Notes: generated by a model not told the origin, from the sequence alone. 64,000 bases of DNA from Siderastrea radians (GCA_964017195.1 OZ024895.1:33595834-33659833), one strand, 5' to 3'. Numbered from the stretch's first letter, positions 37,051 through 48,149 are shown. Numbers and translations are program-made.

Positions 37051-38317
37051 TCGTGTAAGCTCAAGGCTGTAAAATCAGACAACGTTTTAGCTGTATACAT
37101 TAGAATCCTCATGTTACACTTCAAATTTGTGTTGCTTACATGTAGATCTGTTTTCTTTAAACAAAGGGCGTGTACATGTACAGTGTATTGGGTGTTGGTT
37201 GCAGGCATTCCTTTTAAAGATTTTGACAGAATGGCATATGGATTCATGTCATATGAAGACATTATCTCCTTGGTGATCATTGAATGCTTGAATTTTTAAG
37301 ACATGGATACTAGATTATTGTGGACAAACCACAATCCCTACCAGTACACTGAAACAAAAGCCCTGCTGATATAGAGCCATGGTTATTAATATTGTAAAAT
37401 AATTACTGATGTTGTAAATAATTACTAAGATTGGTCATTTATTAACCAAAAGAATGATGATACATGTGCTCAACATGAAGCAATTGTGGGATTAGGACAC
37501 CAAGTTAAATCCCTAACTGAAGTCATACCCATGGCCTTCTGCACTCCAGCTACATGATTGTACTAATCTACAAGAAAACTGTTAGTGAAGTAGGTCATCT
37601 TACTAGGTTCATACTGTATCATGTCCTGCATAGTGCTAGAAAGGGCAGTGTTAAAGGCATCTGACTGTATGGTGACCTTGTACTGTAAGTAATGCCCTAC
37701 AATACAGCTGTACACCTGTAGCTCATGTCTAGACTCCTATGTAATCTACATTCTGTACAATGTAGGTTACTGTACATGTAGTGGTTAGAACTCTGGGCTG
37801 GTATAGGGAACACCTCAGGTTCAGCTTCTCTTGGGGTCTCATTTCATTTCACTACATAACATCTACACCCAGTTACAACCACGTTAGACCACTAGAGGCC
37901 AACTGCTTGGGATAACAGGGTTAAAACTACAATAGTAGCATACATTGTATTTCCTTGCATCTGGGCTTTGAATTTCATGTCCACCATTTTCATTTTTCAG
38001 TTACTTGAGACCTCAACTTCTTATACCACCGTACATCCCCGCCAACACAATATTATAAAAAAAAACTAGCTGGTACCCATGAACAATTCACCACTCAACA
38101 ACATATCTTGAAAACTGACATCAATTTGCATAAGTAGTTGAAAGTAGTGACACATCAACAGCCATGGCACAGTGTTGTACATCCCTGCCAGGAAAGTATA
38201 GAAGTGGTGTGGTTTTGGCTTTTTGTAACTAAGCCGTTTTTCCATGATGGGTGGACAACAGTTCTCTCTTAGTGTATTGTATATGGTACAGATGTATTCC
38301 GAGTTGATGTGTGTAGG

Positions 38318-38490
38318 CAGGGTTGTCAAAATAAGCCGGCAACCGGCGCATATCTCCGGCTATTCCAAACTCTGCGCCGGCTACTCTGAATATAAGTAGG
38401 TCAGTTCTGAGTGTGTGTTATCAAGCTCTGAGTGTTTTGTAGCCGCTTTTTGGATGGAACCTGCTACTCAAAAACCCACTGACAACCCTG
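38318..38490. repeat. hAT-like MITE, 173 bp
   Basis: It begins CAGGGTTGTCAAAATAAGCC and ends with the inverse CCCACTGACAACCCTG. CAGGG-type ends are typical of hAT elements. An 8-bp target duplication is not clear, so the family call is tentative. GCCGGC-rich interior. Confidence 0.6.
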
Positions 38491-39671
38491 GTAGGGCCAG
38501 GTGGGTTGATGCAAGCCAGTCTGGAAAAAGCCGTCCAGTCTTGCACACATCATTGGTTCATTCAACACGCGTGCGCTTTAACATGCTTTGAGTATTTTTA
38601 AGCATAGTTTTGAAATTTTCCAAAAATACATGTATTTACATGTAGCATGAAATTGGTGGTATGATAAATGTGTGTATTGACAGAGTTAGGACAAGCCGGT
38701 CATGGCACACAGACCTCGCTGTGCTCAGTCTGTACACCATGACCTTAAGCCAAATATTTTCCTGTCTAGTCCTCTCACTCAGTCAATAGGCACATCATTT
38801 TTGGAGATTTGTTGGAACCTCGTACATGAACATGTGAAAACCGGATCATCGTGAATTCACTGAGTACAATACATGCTGATCAGGGCTATTAAGGTTTTGA
38901 AATGGACTATCACTGTAATGCTTACGATGTTTGTTGATGTCACTAAAGTGACAGTTTATTTTAAGAAATCTTTCTTATTTTGCTACTCCACAGCTTTGGA
39001 ACCCAATACTTGACTAAAAGTCATTAAATTAATATTTACACCTTTTACTAATTTTGTTCACTGCTTGAACTGTATTCATAATGTTATTGTAAATTTACAT
39101 GAACCTTTATATAATTATGTTATTGAAAATTAACATTACAACCTAATAATGTTGAGTGTATGACAGGCCTAGAACTTTTTTTTAAATTTCTTCTCAATAT
39201 TTTTTTCTAGGACCACGTCTACATGTATAAGGCCATAAGAGGACTGAACTCAGAAGATTGTTAACCGCAAGTGAAATGAAGGCAGCCAAAACAGATAAGA
39301 CCGTAAATGTAAAATCAGTGAATGTGTATACTTCCTGTTACTCAACGATTCTTTTCATTTGGTTTTGCCTCATATGCACAGATACACTGTAAATATTTTG
39401 ACTGATATAGGAGATTTGATAAAAAATAGACATTCTGAGGTAAACTGAATGTGGCCACAAAGTGACTGGCATAGAATACAAAGCGTACAGTGTACATGTA
39501 CATTTAATGTACACTGGGCTTGGGGTTTGCTGTAGTAGTCTTGAATGCAGGATAAACCTGGACAAATATTACTTTTTTTATATTTTATCATTTCTCATTA
39601 CAACCTACAATGTACAATGTATACCTTGTACTTGAAGATTTTAGGTAGTATGCTGGTGCGGTATTGTTTAA

Positions 39672-41239
39672 AGAGCCAGTGTCACTCAAAGTGCTTTACG
39701 CGGTTGTGCTTTTGATTTGAAGTTTGGCTGGCGCATTTGCTGGACGTTTTGCAAATTATACCCTGCCGCACTGGCCTTTCAGCAAGCTGATATTCACAGT
39801 AGTAGCCCCTGAAAATCATAATATCTTCCTTGCTAAATGTTACCGGAGAAAACAACTCTAGATCTGACTTTGTAGTCAACGCATATGGAGCTTTTATAAC
39901 AACCGATTGATTGATCGATCGATTGATCATCGATCTCGATGGACGTAAAACCAGAGTAGCCACTTCCACTCGATATAAGAATAATAAGACAAAAACAAGT
40001 AGTAAGAATATTGACGTCTTCATCGCTAGATGTCACTGGAGAAAACTACTCAAGATCTGAGTTTGCATTCAATGCATATACCGTATTTACCCGCGTATAG
40101 GCCGCACCCGCGTATAGGCCGCACCCCAAACTTGTGACCTAATCTTGGGGAAAAATAATTTCTTAACTATACAAGAAGAGGAATCGAGTTTCGAGTCGAG
40201 AAACTAATGAGCTTGTCGCTTGAGTGATCTAGCGAAAAATGAATCGGACAAACGGACCGAACTTGATCGCGAGCGTTATTGTTTACAGATACACCAAGTG
40301 TCGAAAAATGAGGTGCAAGCGTCGCCGTTTTGTGCGATCAAATAATGACAAATGATACACATGCGTTTAGAATTCGCTGCTCCTTTCCCCATAGGGTAAA
40401 TTATCCACTTTAAGTTTTTAATGTTACGGAAACTGTTGCGATAATTCTCAAAACGGCTATTTGACAATGCTCTAACGTAAAGTCGCTAGAAACTCAAGCT
40501 TTTCCCTGTTATTGCGTAAAACAGGCTTTTCACGGGCTCAGCGTAGTGAGAAGCTTTGTATAAGGGATGCTAAATTTCCGATTGTTTAAGAATTTACACA
40601 TTTACAGATGATCGATTGATTGCACGATCGATCGCATCGACTGATGTCGGTGGACGCAAAACCAGAATAGCCGCTTACGCTTTTTGTAAAAATAAAACAT
40701 AAACAGACAGTGAACACAAGGAATAATTAAGCAAAACAGCACAAACTCATGACCATAAGCATTATTTTGGAGCAAGCCCGTAGCTACTGTTATTTTGTGG
40801 TAAATTATCGTTCCTTCTGTTTTCATTTGGCAACGAATGTAGCACTATTTCGGCAAACGCACTGTCAGTAGTATTGCTGAAACCCGTAGATGTTTTTCTT
40901 TCCCTCCGCTGCTGATACACGGACTCCTTCAGCCGTACAACCTTGGCAGAGCCCGGAAGACTCGGTCTTCGCCTCAACTTTCCTGAACCCTACGAGGCAT
41001 CCAATTTAAAGATCTCCTTCCCCACTGCGAAAACACCTCAGAATTCGGAAATATACAACGAAATCGATACGGCGACACTTAAATGTCAAGTCAAAATTCA
41101 CACTAGTGCTTTCAGATAGCTAGCAGCAGTGATGGAAGAAGATACAAATCAGACTTCACGACAATCAAGAAAATGGTGTATTTTTCATATATGAAAAATG
41201 TACCTCGGCACGTAAAGCACTTTGGGTGACACTGGCTCT
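39672..41239. mobile_element. TTAA-flanked TIR element, 1568 bp
   Basis: TTAA at 39668-39671 and 41240-41243 flank inverted ends. The left reads AGAGCCAGTGTCACTCAAAG, the right, reverse-complemented, reads AGAGCCAGTGTCACCCAAAG; both continue TGCTTTACG. The interior has an internal direct duplication: a GATCGATTGATT/TGGACGYAAAACCAGARTAGCC block at about 39905-39965 and again at 40605-40670. Short minus-strand frames overlap this block. A nested 'ccgtatttacccgcgtatag' repeat starts at about 40080. No transposase. The TTAA target fits piggyBac or Kolobok. Confidence 0.85.
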
Positions 41240-41325
41240 TTAAGTAATTGTGTGTGCATATGTACATTTGGGCCTTTCATGATACATGTACTGTGTAACT
41301 CCTAGTATTTGCGTTTAGTTCACAA

Positions 41326-41560
41326 GGGCCCGGCTCCATAAAGCAACTTAAGATTAAGTGCGAATTTTCTGCAACCATTTCCTTTGTTCTGGAGGACTTT
41401 TTGGCACAGTCTCACGGATAACTCGGCCAAAGACAGATTACTGAGTATAGAGTAGAGTACTTTAGGAAACACAAAGAGAACACGAAGAAATCCTCCAGAA
41501 CAAAGGGAATTGTTGCAAAAAAGCCCTTTTAATCTCAAGTTGCTTTATGCAACTGGGCCC
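41326..41560. repeat. Palindromic MITE, 235 bp
   Basis: The left end reads GGGCCCGGCTCCATAAAGCA and continues ACTTAAGATTAA. The right end, reverse-complemented, reads GGGCCCAGTTGCATAAAGCA and continues ACTTGAGATTAA. Further inside, CCTTTGTTCTGGAGGA is also inverted-repeated. It lies immediately right of the 1568-bp TTAA element. Confidence 0.8.
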
Positions 41561-41659
41561 AGGACTATATCCATGTTATCCATAGTTAAGGATACTGTGC
41601 TTTTTAGTCTTTTTGAGCATTGGCTACAAACCTCAGTTTACTGGTTTCCAATGCTTTCT

Positions 41660-42200
41660 TGAAATTTCCCAGCATCACCAGGCTTCTTAGAAAAACCAAG
41701 GTTACCGGGGTTGACCCAGATGTTATAGTCAAAAATAATGTACCTGGGTACCCTGGTTATTCAGACAACCACGGTTACCGGGCTTACCAGGGAAACCGGG
41801 GTTAACCAGGCTTTTTTGCACATAGGGTCCGAGTCTGGTAAGCCGGGTTTTCAGTAAAATGTGCTAACCAGGTTTACCAGGGTTACCCTGGTCAACCCAG
41901 ACCTTAAGAGCCTGGTTAAACCCGGGTAACCCTGGTAATTTAGAAAACCAGGGTCACCAGACTTACCAGGATAACCAGGGTAACCTAGGTTAGCCCAGAC
42001 TTCTCAGAGTCTGGTTAAACCCTGGTTACCCTGGTACGTCTGGTAACCCTGGTTTTCTAAATAACCAGGGTAACCAGGGTTACCAGACTTTTTTGCACAT
42101 AGGGTTTGAGTCTGGTAAACCTGGTTTAAGAACCAGGGTACCCTGGTTTTTTAACCAGGCTTGGACCAGGGTAAAACCCTGGTTTTACCAGGCTCTTGGT
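41660..42200. repeat. Right CCTGGT/ACCAGG array of TIR element 4
   Basis: Words such as AACCAGGGTTACCAGACTTT and GTAACCCTGGT are densely repeated in both orientations up to the terminal inverted repeat. Confidence 0.85.
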
Positions 42201-42618
42201 GCAAGGGATGACGCAAGGTTTTCTTTTCTCACTGATTGGAATCTTAATTTTTCCATCACTCCCTTATATTTAAGCTGGAAAAATAAGGTCTTTCGTTTTA
42301 GCAAAGCTAAATAACTAAAAGGTATTCGCTTGTATACAGAAATATCGGGATGAGCTATAGTTTCGTGACAAATAAATAGCAAAACTAATCTTCAAGTTAA
42401 TTTGCATGTTGTAAATAGCACTTCTTGTCTTTATCTTTTCAATAGTGAGAACAATGTTGTCAAAATGCCGTCAGATGCTGATCTCATATCCTATACACCT
42501 CAGCGATCAACAGAAAAAATAATAATTTTAGAATTAAACAATAGCGAACTAAAAACTGTTTTACATAACTTTGCTGTTCACAGTCTTCTTTCTTCCTTTT
42601 TTCTTCCCTTTAATTTCC

Positions 42619-43619
42619 TTATGTCTCGCTAAATGCCAGATTCTCTCTAGTCCCGGGGATTACTTTGATTTCCTGGAGTGTTATTGCTCCTCTATCTTCT
42701 CTTGCTCTTTGGTTACTCGCTGGTGATTGTGCGCTGTTACAGGAACTTAAAATTTCCCTTAAACCACAGCGATAGCTTCGAACAAATGTAATGTAGATAA
42801 TAGGGTTAGTACAGCCTTGTACATGGAACACGATATTTTGATGTCATACTCTAACAATATGTAAAATGAAATTAAAGGAAAAACGCATATATTAAGCGCA
42901 GCTACGATGCAGAATGACATGCGAATAGCGCCTTCTTTCCTTTGAGACCTCTGATGTACTTCTTTACGCCGAAGGGCTTTGTTTTGTCCTCGTAGAGTCG
43001 CTGCTATGATAGAGTATAAAATCGTCATGAGAAGAAGCGGTACAACATGGAAAAGGACGGTATAAACTCTTGCATAATCTCTGTAGGAAAACTCAGTGGT
43101 GTCAAAAACTTGTGTGCAGATCACTCTATCACCGATTTCTACTAACTCTAGCATATACAAGTCTAACGTTTTCATTCCTATTGCCACTATCCAAGTGGAA
43201 GCGATAGCAAGGGCACGAATTCTAGAGGAGATAAGGTGGACTTTCAGTGGAAATAACACCGCCACAAACCTATCCAAAGCGATCCAGATGAGACTCTGCA
43301 CCGAAACTGCAATCAAAACACGCTCCATAAACAAGCTAAACTTGCAAATGATTAATCCTACAGTACCATCAATATACCATTGCCAAGAACTTGTTGCTAT
43401 CTCTACCATAAGTATCGGTGTTGCCGTTGAAGCAAAAACAAAGTCAGAGGCAGCCATATTAATAATGAAATAATTCATCATCGTCCTTAGCTCTGGGCGC
43501 TTATACACTAATATCATTATCAGAGCATTACCAACAACGCCGAACAACATAATTATGGAAAAGGCGAAAAGTTCAGCGATTGTGACGGGAAAGGAGGTGT
43601 CTAACAGGTCACACGCCAT
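42619..43619 (-). pseudogene. GPCR pseudogene D, TM7 partly deleted
   Basis: The best start is the Met at 43619 (MACDLLDTSFPVTIAELFAF), which matches the N-terminus of pseudogene C; an upstream in-frame Met at 43739 lies in low-complexity Lys/Asn sequence. TM1 (GVVGNALIMILVYKRPEL), TM2 (NMAASDFVFA), TM3, IALDRFVAVLFPL, TM4, TM5 (HVVPLLLMTILYSIIAA) and TM6 (FCIVAALNICVFPL) are intact in one frame. Near 42810 a deletion removes the first half of TM7 and shifts the frame. The TNPIIYITF end of TM7 and the tail (CGLREILSSCNSAQSPA) continue in another frame to 42619. NPIIY keeps the NPxxY tyrosine that receptor B lacks. A truncated 7TM protein could still be made, but I call it a recent pseudogene. 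Confidence 0.85.
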
Positions 43620-43833
43620 GTATTGCTGCGGGTATGTTTTGTTTTGTTTCGTTTTTTTGTTTGTTTTTTTTTTGTAATGAACCTTGTTAAAATTTAATTG
43701 AAATGGTGTTGGTGCTGTCAAATAAGGCATGAAATGCATATATAAATTTAATATCCTTTCAAAGTATAAATTTTGGTTGTATAATAAACACTTGATATAT
43801 ATAGAGAGATATATAGCTATAGATTACTTCGAT

Positions 43834-43978
43834 AATTCATAGAAAGAGCGTCGTACGGATTTTTATTCACGAGTTCTAAAACTTTGGAAAACGAACGAGT
43901 AAGCGCGGCGAACGAGTGAGTTTTCCAAAGTTTTGCAACGAGTGAATAAAAATCAGTACAAAGCACTTTCTATGCTGT
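43834..43978. repeat. Hairpin MITE, ~145 bp
   Basis: The ends CATAGAAAGAGCGTCGTACG and, reverse-complemented on the right, CATAGAAAGTGCTTTGTACT are followed on both sides by GATTTTTATTCAC. The centre is a second palindrome, ACTTTGGAAAAC...GTTTTCCAAAGT, around GAACGAGTAAGCGCGGCGAA. TAATT occurs on both flanks (43830 and 43980) and may be a target duplication. Confidence 0.7.
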
Positions 43979-44864
43979 AATTTATTTATTATATATATAA
44001 CGAGAATTAAACATAGCCTTCAAATCAGTTTTATTTTTCTTTCCCTAAACCATAACGGCTTATATACGCAAACAGCTCACGACTGATCTAAATGACCGGG
44101 AGTAATAAAAACCGGCTTTAAATCCGGAATAAAGATAAGATATTAAGAGCCCGTGTCTGACTGTTATCGAGAATCGGGTCGGTCAGTCGTGAAATTTCGA
44201 ATTTCGTTATATTTTGCCCAAGTAACCTCTCAGTAGTGAAGTATTTTCAAAAATAACATTAAAAGTTTCAACAGCTTTTTGTTTTTTCCGAAATCGGGCA
44301 AAGTTTGAAAATACGGCATATCGGCCACCTTTGAATAGTGAAATTGGCGAAAAATTACACATTTTTATCTCGCTCGTACGCTAAAACGCGGTGTCCTCTG
44401 TTGATGAAACACGACTGATAATATAAACACACTTAATCTCTTTATAACACAGTAGTTTTCTTTGGATAAGCTGTTGAAGTAAGAATGTTTCGGCCGTTAG
44501 AAGAAAACTAGTTTCAGGTATTTAAAAAAAATAGCAAACTTCACCCAACTTCCACACTACAGAAACCCAATTGGTACGTCCATTTTGGACATGAAGTAAC
44601 AACAGATTTGAAGAAAAACCTTTGTAAATTACTGTGTTAAAATATTTCTGGCGGCACTGAAAAATTACCCCGTCGAGTGACCAAAATGTGAAGGATAATT
44701 TGACACGAATCGCCGACTGCCCACGCAAAGCAAACGGTAACCGTTTTTATTGAGAGAAATGCCGGCATAAAACCTTCGCAAAATTACTTAAGGGGTTCAA
44801 AATCATTTTATATAGTGTCTGCAGAAGTTAAGTGTTGTTTTTGAACTACGATCAACACACGCAC

Positions 44865-46608
44865 GACACAGCGGCAAAATGAGTGCGCGTGCGCTGACTC
44901 GTTCCCGCCATTTTTGCGGGCGGGTGCAAGCAGAGAGACTGGATTCAATAGAAACCATTCGGGGAAAATGGTGGCAATTTAAAAATTCCCGTCATATGTT
45001 TTCATTTCGCGGAGATAAGGCCGTCACGAAACAGATAAGGTTTTCACCTTGAAGGCAGTTCCTAGAGAGGCTCTTCTTTCACATATCTTTTTTAGCAAAC
45101 TAATTGTCTTCGCCACCATAGTAAATTTTTCGCTCGAAGTCAATGGCTCGTAAGTGAAACATGAATTGTGTCAGATAAGCTTATACTTTTGTCGTAGCAG
45201 TGCTAGCTTTCACCTTTTCTAAAGGTAAATTACTTAACTGTTGTTTGAGGGCTAAAACTCGGGATAAGTCTGTTTGCAAGAAAAAGATGATTGCAAAAGC
45301 TGGTACATGTGTAGTCAAAATTAAAGCCACAGAAAAACTCGCCTGAAATTCAGGCTAGAGGCGAAAACAACATGCGGACCGCCGAGGAAACGACACTTTT
45401 GCTTGCTTTATTCATCACGAAGTATAGAACTGATTCTTACTTATACGTCTTTCTAAAGTGCTTAATTAACTTGGATTGGCATGATAGCTGCAGGAATAAA
45501 ATTCTGAAACCTTTAGGCAAATAATGGGAAGTCTTATTTTTTCTTCGGTTCAGTTTCCATGCTATATAAGGTGTTCTTAGTCACAACTCAAACTTACAAT
45601 CAATCGACTTTTTACAGACAGAGAGCAAAGAGAGAAAAGTTTGTTATTTCAAGAAGCTTTTTTTTAAAGAAATGAAAGCGAGAACTACTCTAGAATCACC
45701 GAACGGAAAGGGTTTATATAATTGGAGAAGTTAAAGTAATGAAATAAATGTGCAAAATATAATCTTCGATCACGGCGTTCTGACATCAGACCGCAGTACT
45801 AGAAGAGTTTTCTACAAATCTATAAATTTAAATTTAAATGACTTTAGAAATTACTTCGTTGCAAAAAGAAAGAAACTACAATCACGATGAATCGCATGAT
45901 TCTAAGAGCTGAAAGCACGCTGAAGGTTTATTTCATACAAGCCGAAAGAAGTCGATTCAAAACATTGTGATTCAGCTGTTTATAACTGATGCGTGACAAT
46001 TTTTCTTTCTTAGCAAGCGATCGTAACACCATCTACCTTGTATCGGTGCTAATGTAACCTCAACTTGAATTCGCCAAGTCATCCCACAACAGCAAAAAGT
46101 CTTGATGGAACTGGCTGTTTTCGCAGCACTCGTGATCGTGAACAAGTTTTCGGAACTAAAACGGAGCAACTGTTGTTGTTTTTCCCAATTTGATTTCAGT
46201 GCGGTCCATTGGAAGTTGAGCAGTCCGAGTGAACTCTTCTGATATATTAAGGGAATATTCTCTGGAGGTACAATAGAGTTTTAGTCTCGGTCTTCTCTCT
46301 CTTCATGCATTTTTATCAACGCGCTGCATCCAACACAAGCCACGTAATCGAAGATCAAACACTACCGGCCCCGAACTAATTTTCACTTTTGTTGTAAGCA
46401 CCAAACCCTTTATGCAAAGTGCATGAGTACAACAAGTTTCAAACCCTTTCAACAAAACCAACCTTACCTCGCTGACTCTTGCTCTCTGGTTACAAACTAC
46501 ACAAAACTGGAACTTTCTCTGTTATAATAGCTTGATCATAACCAGAAACAAGAAAATGACCGGAAGCCCGCAAAAAGCCGAGCATGCCGGCCATTTTGCC
46601 GCTGTGTC
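44865..46608. mobile_element. TIR transposon, 1.74 kb, 9-bp target duplication (MULE-like)
   Basis: The ends are perfect inverted repeats: GACACAGCGGCAAAATG at 44865 and its reverse complement ending at 46608, with GCGGGC-type words just inside. CACACGCAC occurs directly on both sides (44856-44864 and 46609-46617). The sister arm (around 50350, reverse strand) has the corresponding empty site with one copy. A 9-bp duplication is typical of Mutator-like elements, but no transposase is visible and the interior has no long frame. Non-autonomous. Confidence 0.9.
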
Positions 46609-46668
46609 CACACGCACCCCTTGTTTTAGTACGTGGTTTGGTCGATCAAAACCGCAACATATGCATAA

Positions 46669-47143
46669 TGCGCCGATCAATTCGAAAGTTCAACATCCCC
46701 CCCCCGGGCAACCCCCCGGGCATTTGAACTTTTGAAGATTGGCTTTCCCCTTGGGACAAAAAAGCCGTTCAAATGCCCCGCCAGTTAGTACTGAACTACC
46801 TCTCCTCAAAGACAAATTTCATCTTCAATCAAACACTTTACACGCCTTTTTGAGAGATATATGCCGTAATGACACCTTCAAACTTTTTTTACAGACCCTT
46901 ATGATAGAGTTATTCACTGACAAAGGCGAAATTCTATCTTGTAAATCCGTCTAACCCTGCAAAAACCGAAAAAACTCACGTGCGTATTTCGTCAGCACAA
47001 GAGCTAAATCCGGGTCAAATTCCCCACCCTTCCAACGCAACGTTCAAATTCCCCCCTCCCCGGGCACGATCCACAATCAAATGCCCGGGGTATGCCCGGG
47101 GGGGGGGGGGTGGAGATGTTGAAGTTTCGAATTGATCGGCTCA
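46669..47143. mobile_element. TIR MITE, 475 bp, TAA target duplication (PIF/Harbinger-like)
   Basis: The left end reads TGCGCCGATCAATTCGAAAG and the right end, reverse-complemented, reads TGAGCCGATCAATTCGAAAC. Both continue into TTCAACATC and a C-run with CCGGGCA words. TAA flanks both sides (46666-46668 and 47144-47146), and the sister arm at ~50305 has the uninterrupted site. A 3-bp TWA duplication is the PIF/Harbinger hallmark. G/C homopolymers lie next to both ends (46697-46710, 47096-47110). Confidence 0.85.
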
Positions 47144-47949
47144 TAACATTAATCTTACCGTGTTTTTAAAATTCTCCATTATCTGTCTGATTAAAATAAT
47201 CCCCTACTCCATCGTTGTGATTGGTATTGTAATAGCTGTAGCTTGCTGGACATGTGAGAACGTTGTTTTCCCGAAATTTGTCATCACTTAGCCGGAAACA
47301 AATTGACAAACCAACATTCCGGAACAGTACCAGTGTTGCAAGAACAAGATTGCGTGACGCATGACATGGGCAAAGGTCAATCGATCTAATCGCATTTTGA
47401 GGTGTTAGGTTTTTGAGGTATAAGTGTGCAAGTTCTAGAAATACTAGTTTTTCAATCCACGTTTTGGAACAAAAAGGTTTTCATGCTTTGATATCGTGTC
47501 GCTGTTTTTTTTTGTTTTTTTTTTGTTTTTTTTGTTTTTTGACATTTCATTGCGTGGCATCTTGTGGCTATTCAAGCATCACGATGATAGTCCTCGTCAG
47601 AACGTCCTCGTTGGTGGACCCTGTGGTCCCAGTTCATTTAACCTGGCGAATGCTGAATGTGTGGCAATCGGCGAGTGTACCAAAAATGTCTAAAATCACC
47701 TCGTGTATTGTTAAATCGGCAACGAGTCGACAGTTGTACTGGACAGTGAATCTAAGCTATTACTTACTCGAGCAGGTAGGAGGTTTCCTTTTAGACATTG
47801 CAAATCCAAGAGAGCGATTTGGACATTTTAAAAAACTATAATAGTAAATCAACATTTTTATTTCAGGCATTTTTGAGACAGAAGGGGTCTCACTTAAAAA
47901 TTAACAGTGTGCCCACGACATCTGTTTTTGTTTGGGACTAGGTGGCGGT

Positions 47950-48122
47950 GCAGTAACTCGCGGTGTTCGATCCCCGAAGAAGTGGCCATGGTGGCTGCCC
48001 TCAAGGGAACGTCCTCAGCCCCAAAGGCTCAATGTGGATTAAAAAAGGCGGATTCAACCCATGCTATGAGCGCCTCAAATATACTTGCACAAGTAGGCTC
48101 GCGCATGTATTTGTATAAATGA
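47950..48122 (+). pseudogene. Conserved peptide remnant in the left arm
   Basis: Encodes CSIPEEVAMVAALKG, then SSAPKAQCGLKKADSTHAMS, ending near MYLYK. The inverted arm encodes a similar peptide in one continuous frame (49904-49746). Differences between arms preserve several residues, suggesting an ancestral coding segment. Family unknown; no domain recognised. Confidence 0.45.
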
Positions 48123-48149
48123 TTTTTGTTGATAAATTAACCGCAATTT

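Larger units (their letters stand above)
28542..42209. mobile_element. TIR element 4 (13.7 kb) with CCTGGT/ACCAGG arrays
   Basis: The left end begins ATCCCTTGCACCAAGAGCCT at 28542 and continues GGTAAAA. The right end at 42209 is its exact reverse complement over about 27 bp. Arrays of AGTCTGGT, CCTGGTTTAACCAGG and related palindromic words fill 28555-29060 and 41660-42200. The comparison block at 2820-2870 lacks the element, which supports insertion. ATs at the edges could be a 2-bp duplication or part of the repeat. No frame longer than ~115 codons and no polymerase, integrase or transposase was seen. At least six smaller elements are nested inside, five of them well delimited. It looks non-autonomous or badly decayed. 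Confidence 0.85.
44130..48130. repeat. Left arm of the long inverted repeat
   Basis: Sub-blocks match the reverse complement of 49730-51110. 44130-44864 matches 51110-50370, 46618-46665 and 47147-47400 match 50365-50050, and 47690-48130 matches 49950-49730. The extra material in this arm (44865-46608, 46669-47143, and part of 47490-47690) is later insertion, since the first two have target duplications. The alignment by eye is strong, for example AGCTGTAGCTTGCTGGACAT at 47237 and its inverse at ~50200. Confidence 0.9.

Noticed and set aside
37780..37840. tRNA-derived SINE head (TAGTGGTTAGAACTCTGGGC)
   Set aside because: The A-box-like match is suggestive, but the B box is poor and no SINE body follows.
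28542..42209. Polinton/Maverick identity
   Set aside because: No polymerase B, integrase, ATPase or capsid-like frame, the termini are not AG...CT, and no 6-bp duplication is evident.
43096..43473. Plus-strand frame of 125 codons
   Set aside because: Antisense shadow of GPCR pseudogene D; similar shadows occur opposite pseudogene C.
47413..47841. 142-codon frame as a gene
   Set aside because: It starts in poly-T/Phe low complexity and spans an arm-specific insertion; only its last part overlaps arm-conserved sequence, in a different frame from the shared peptide.
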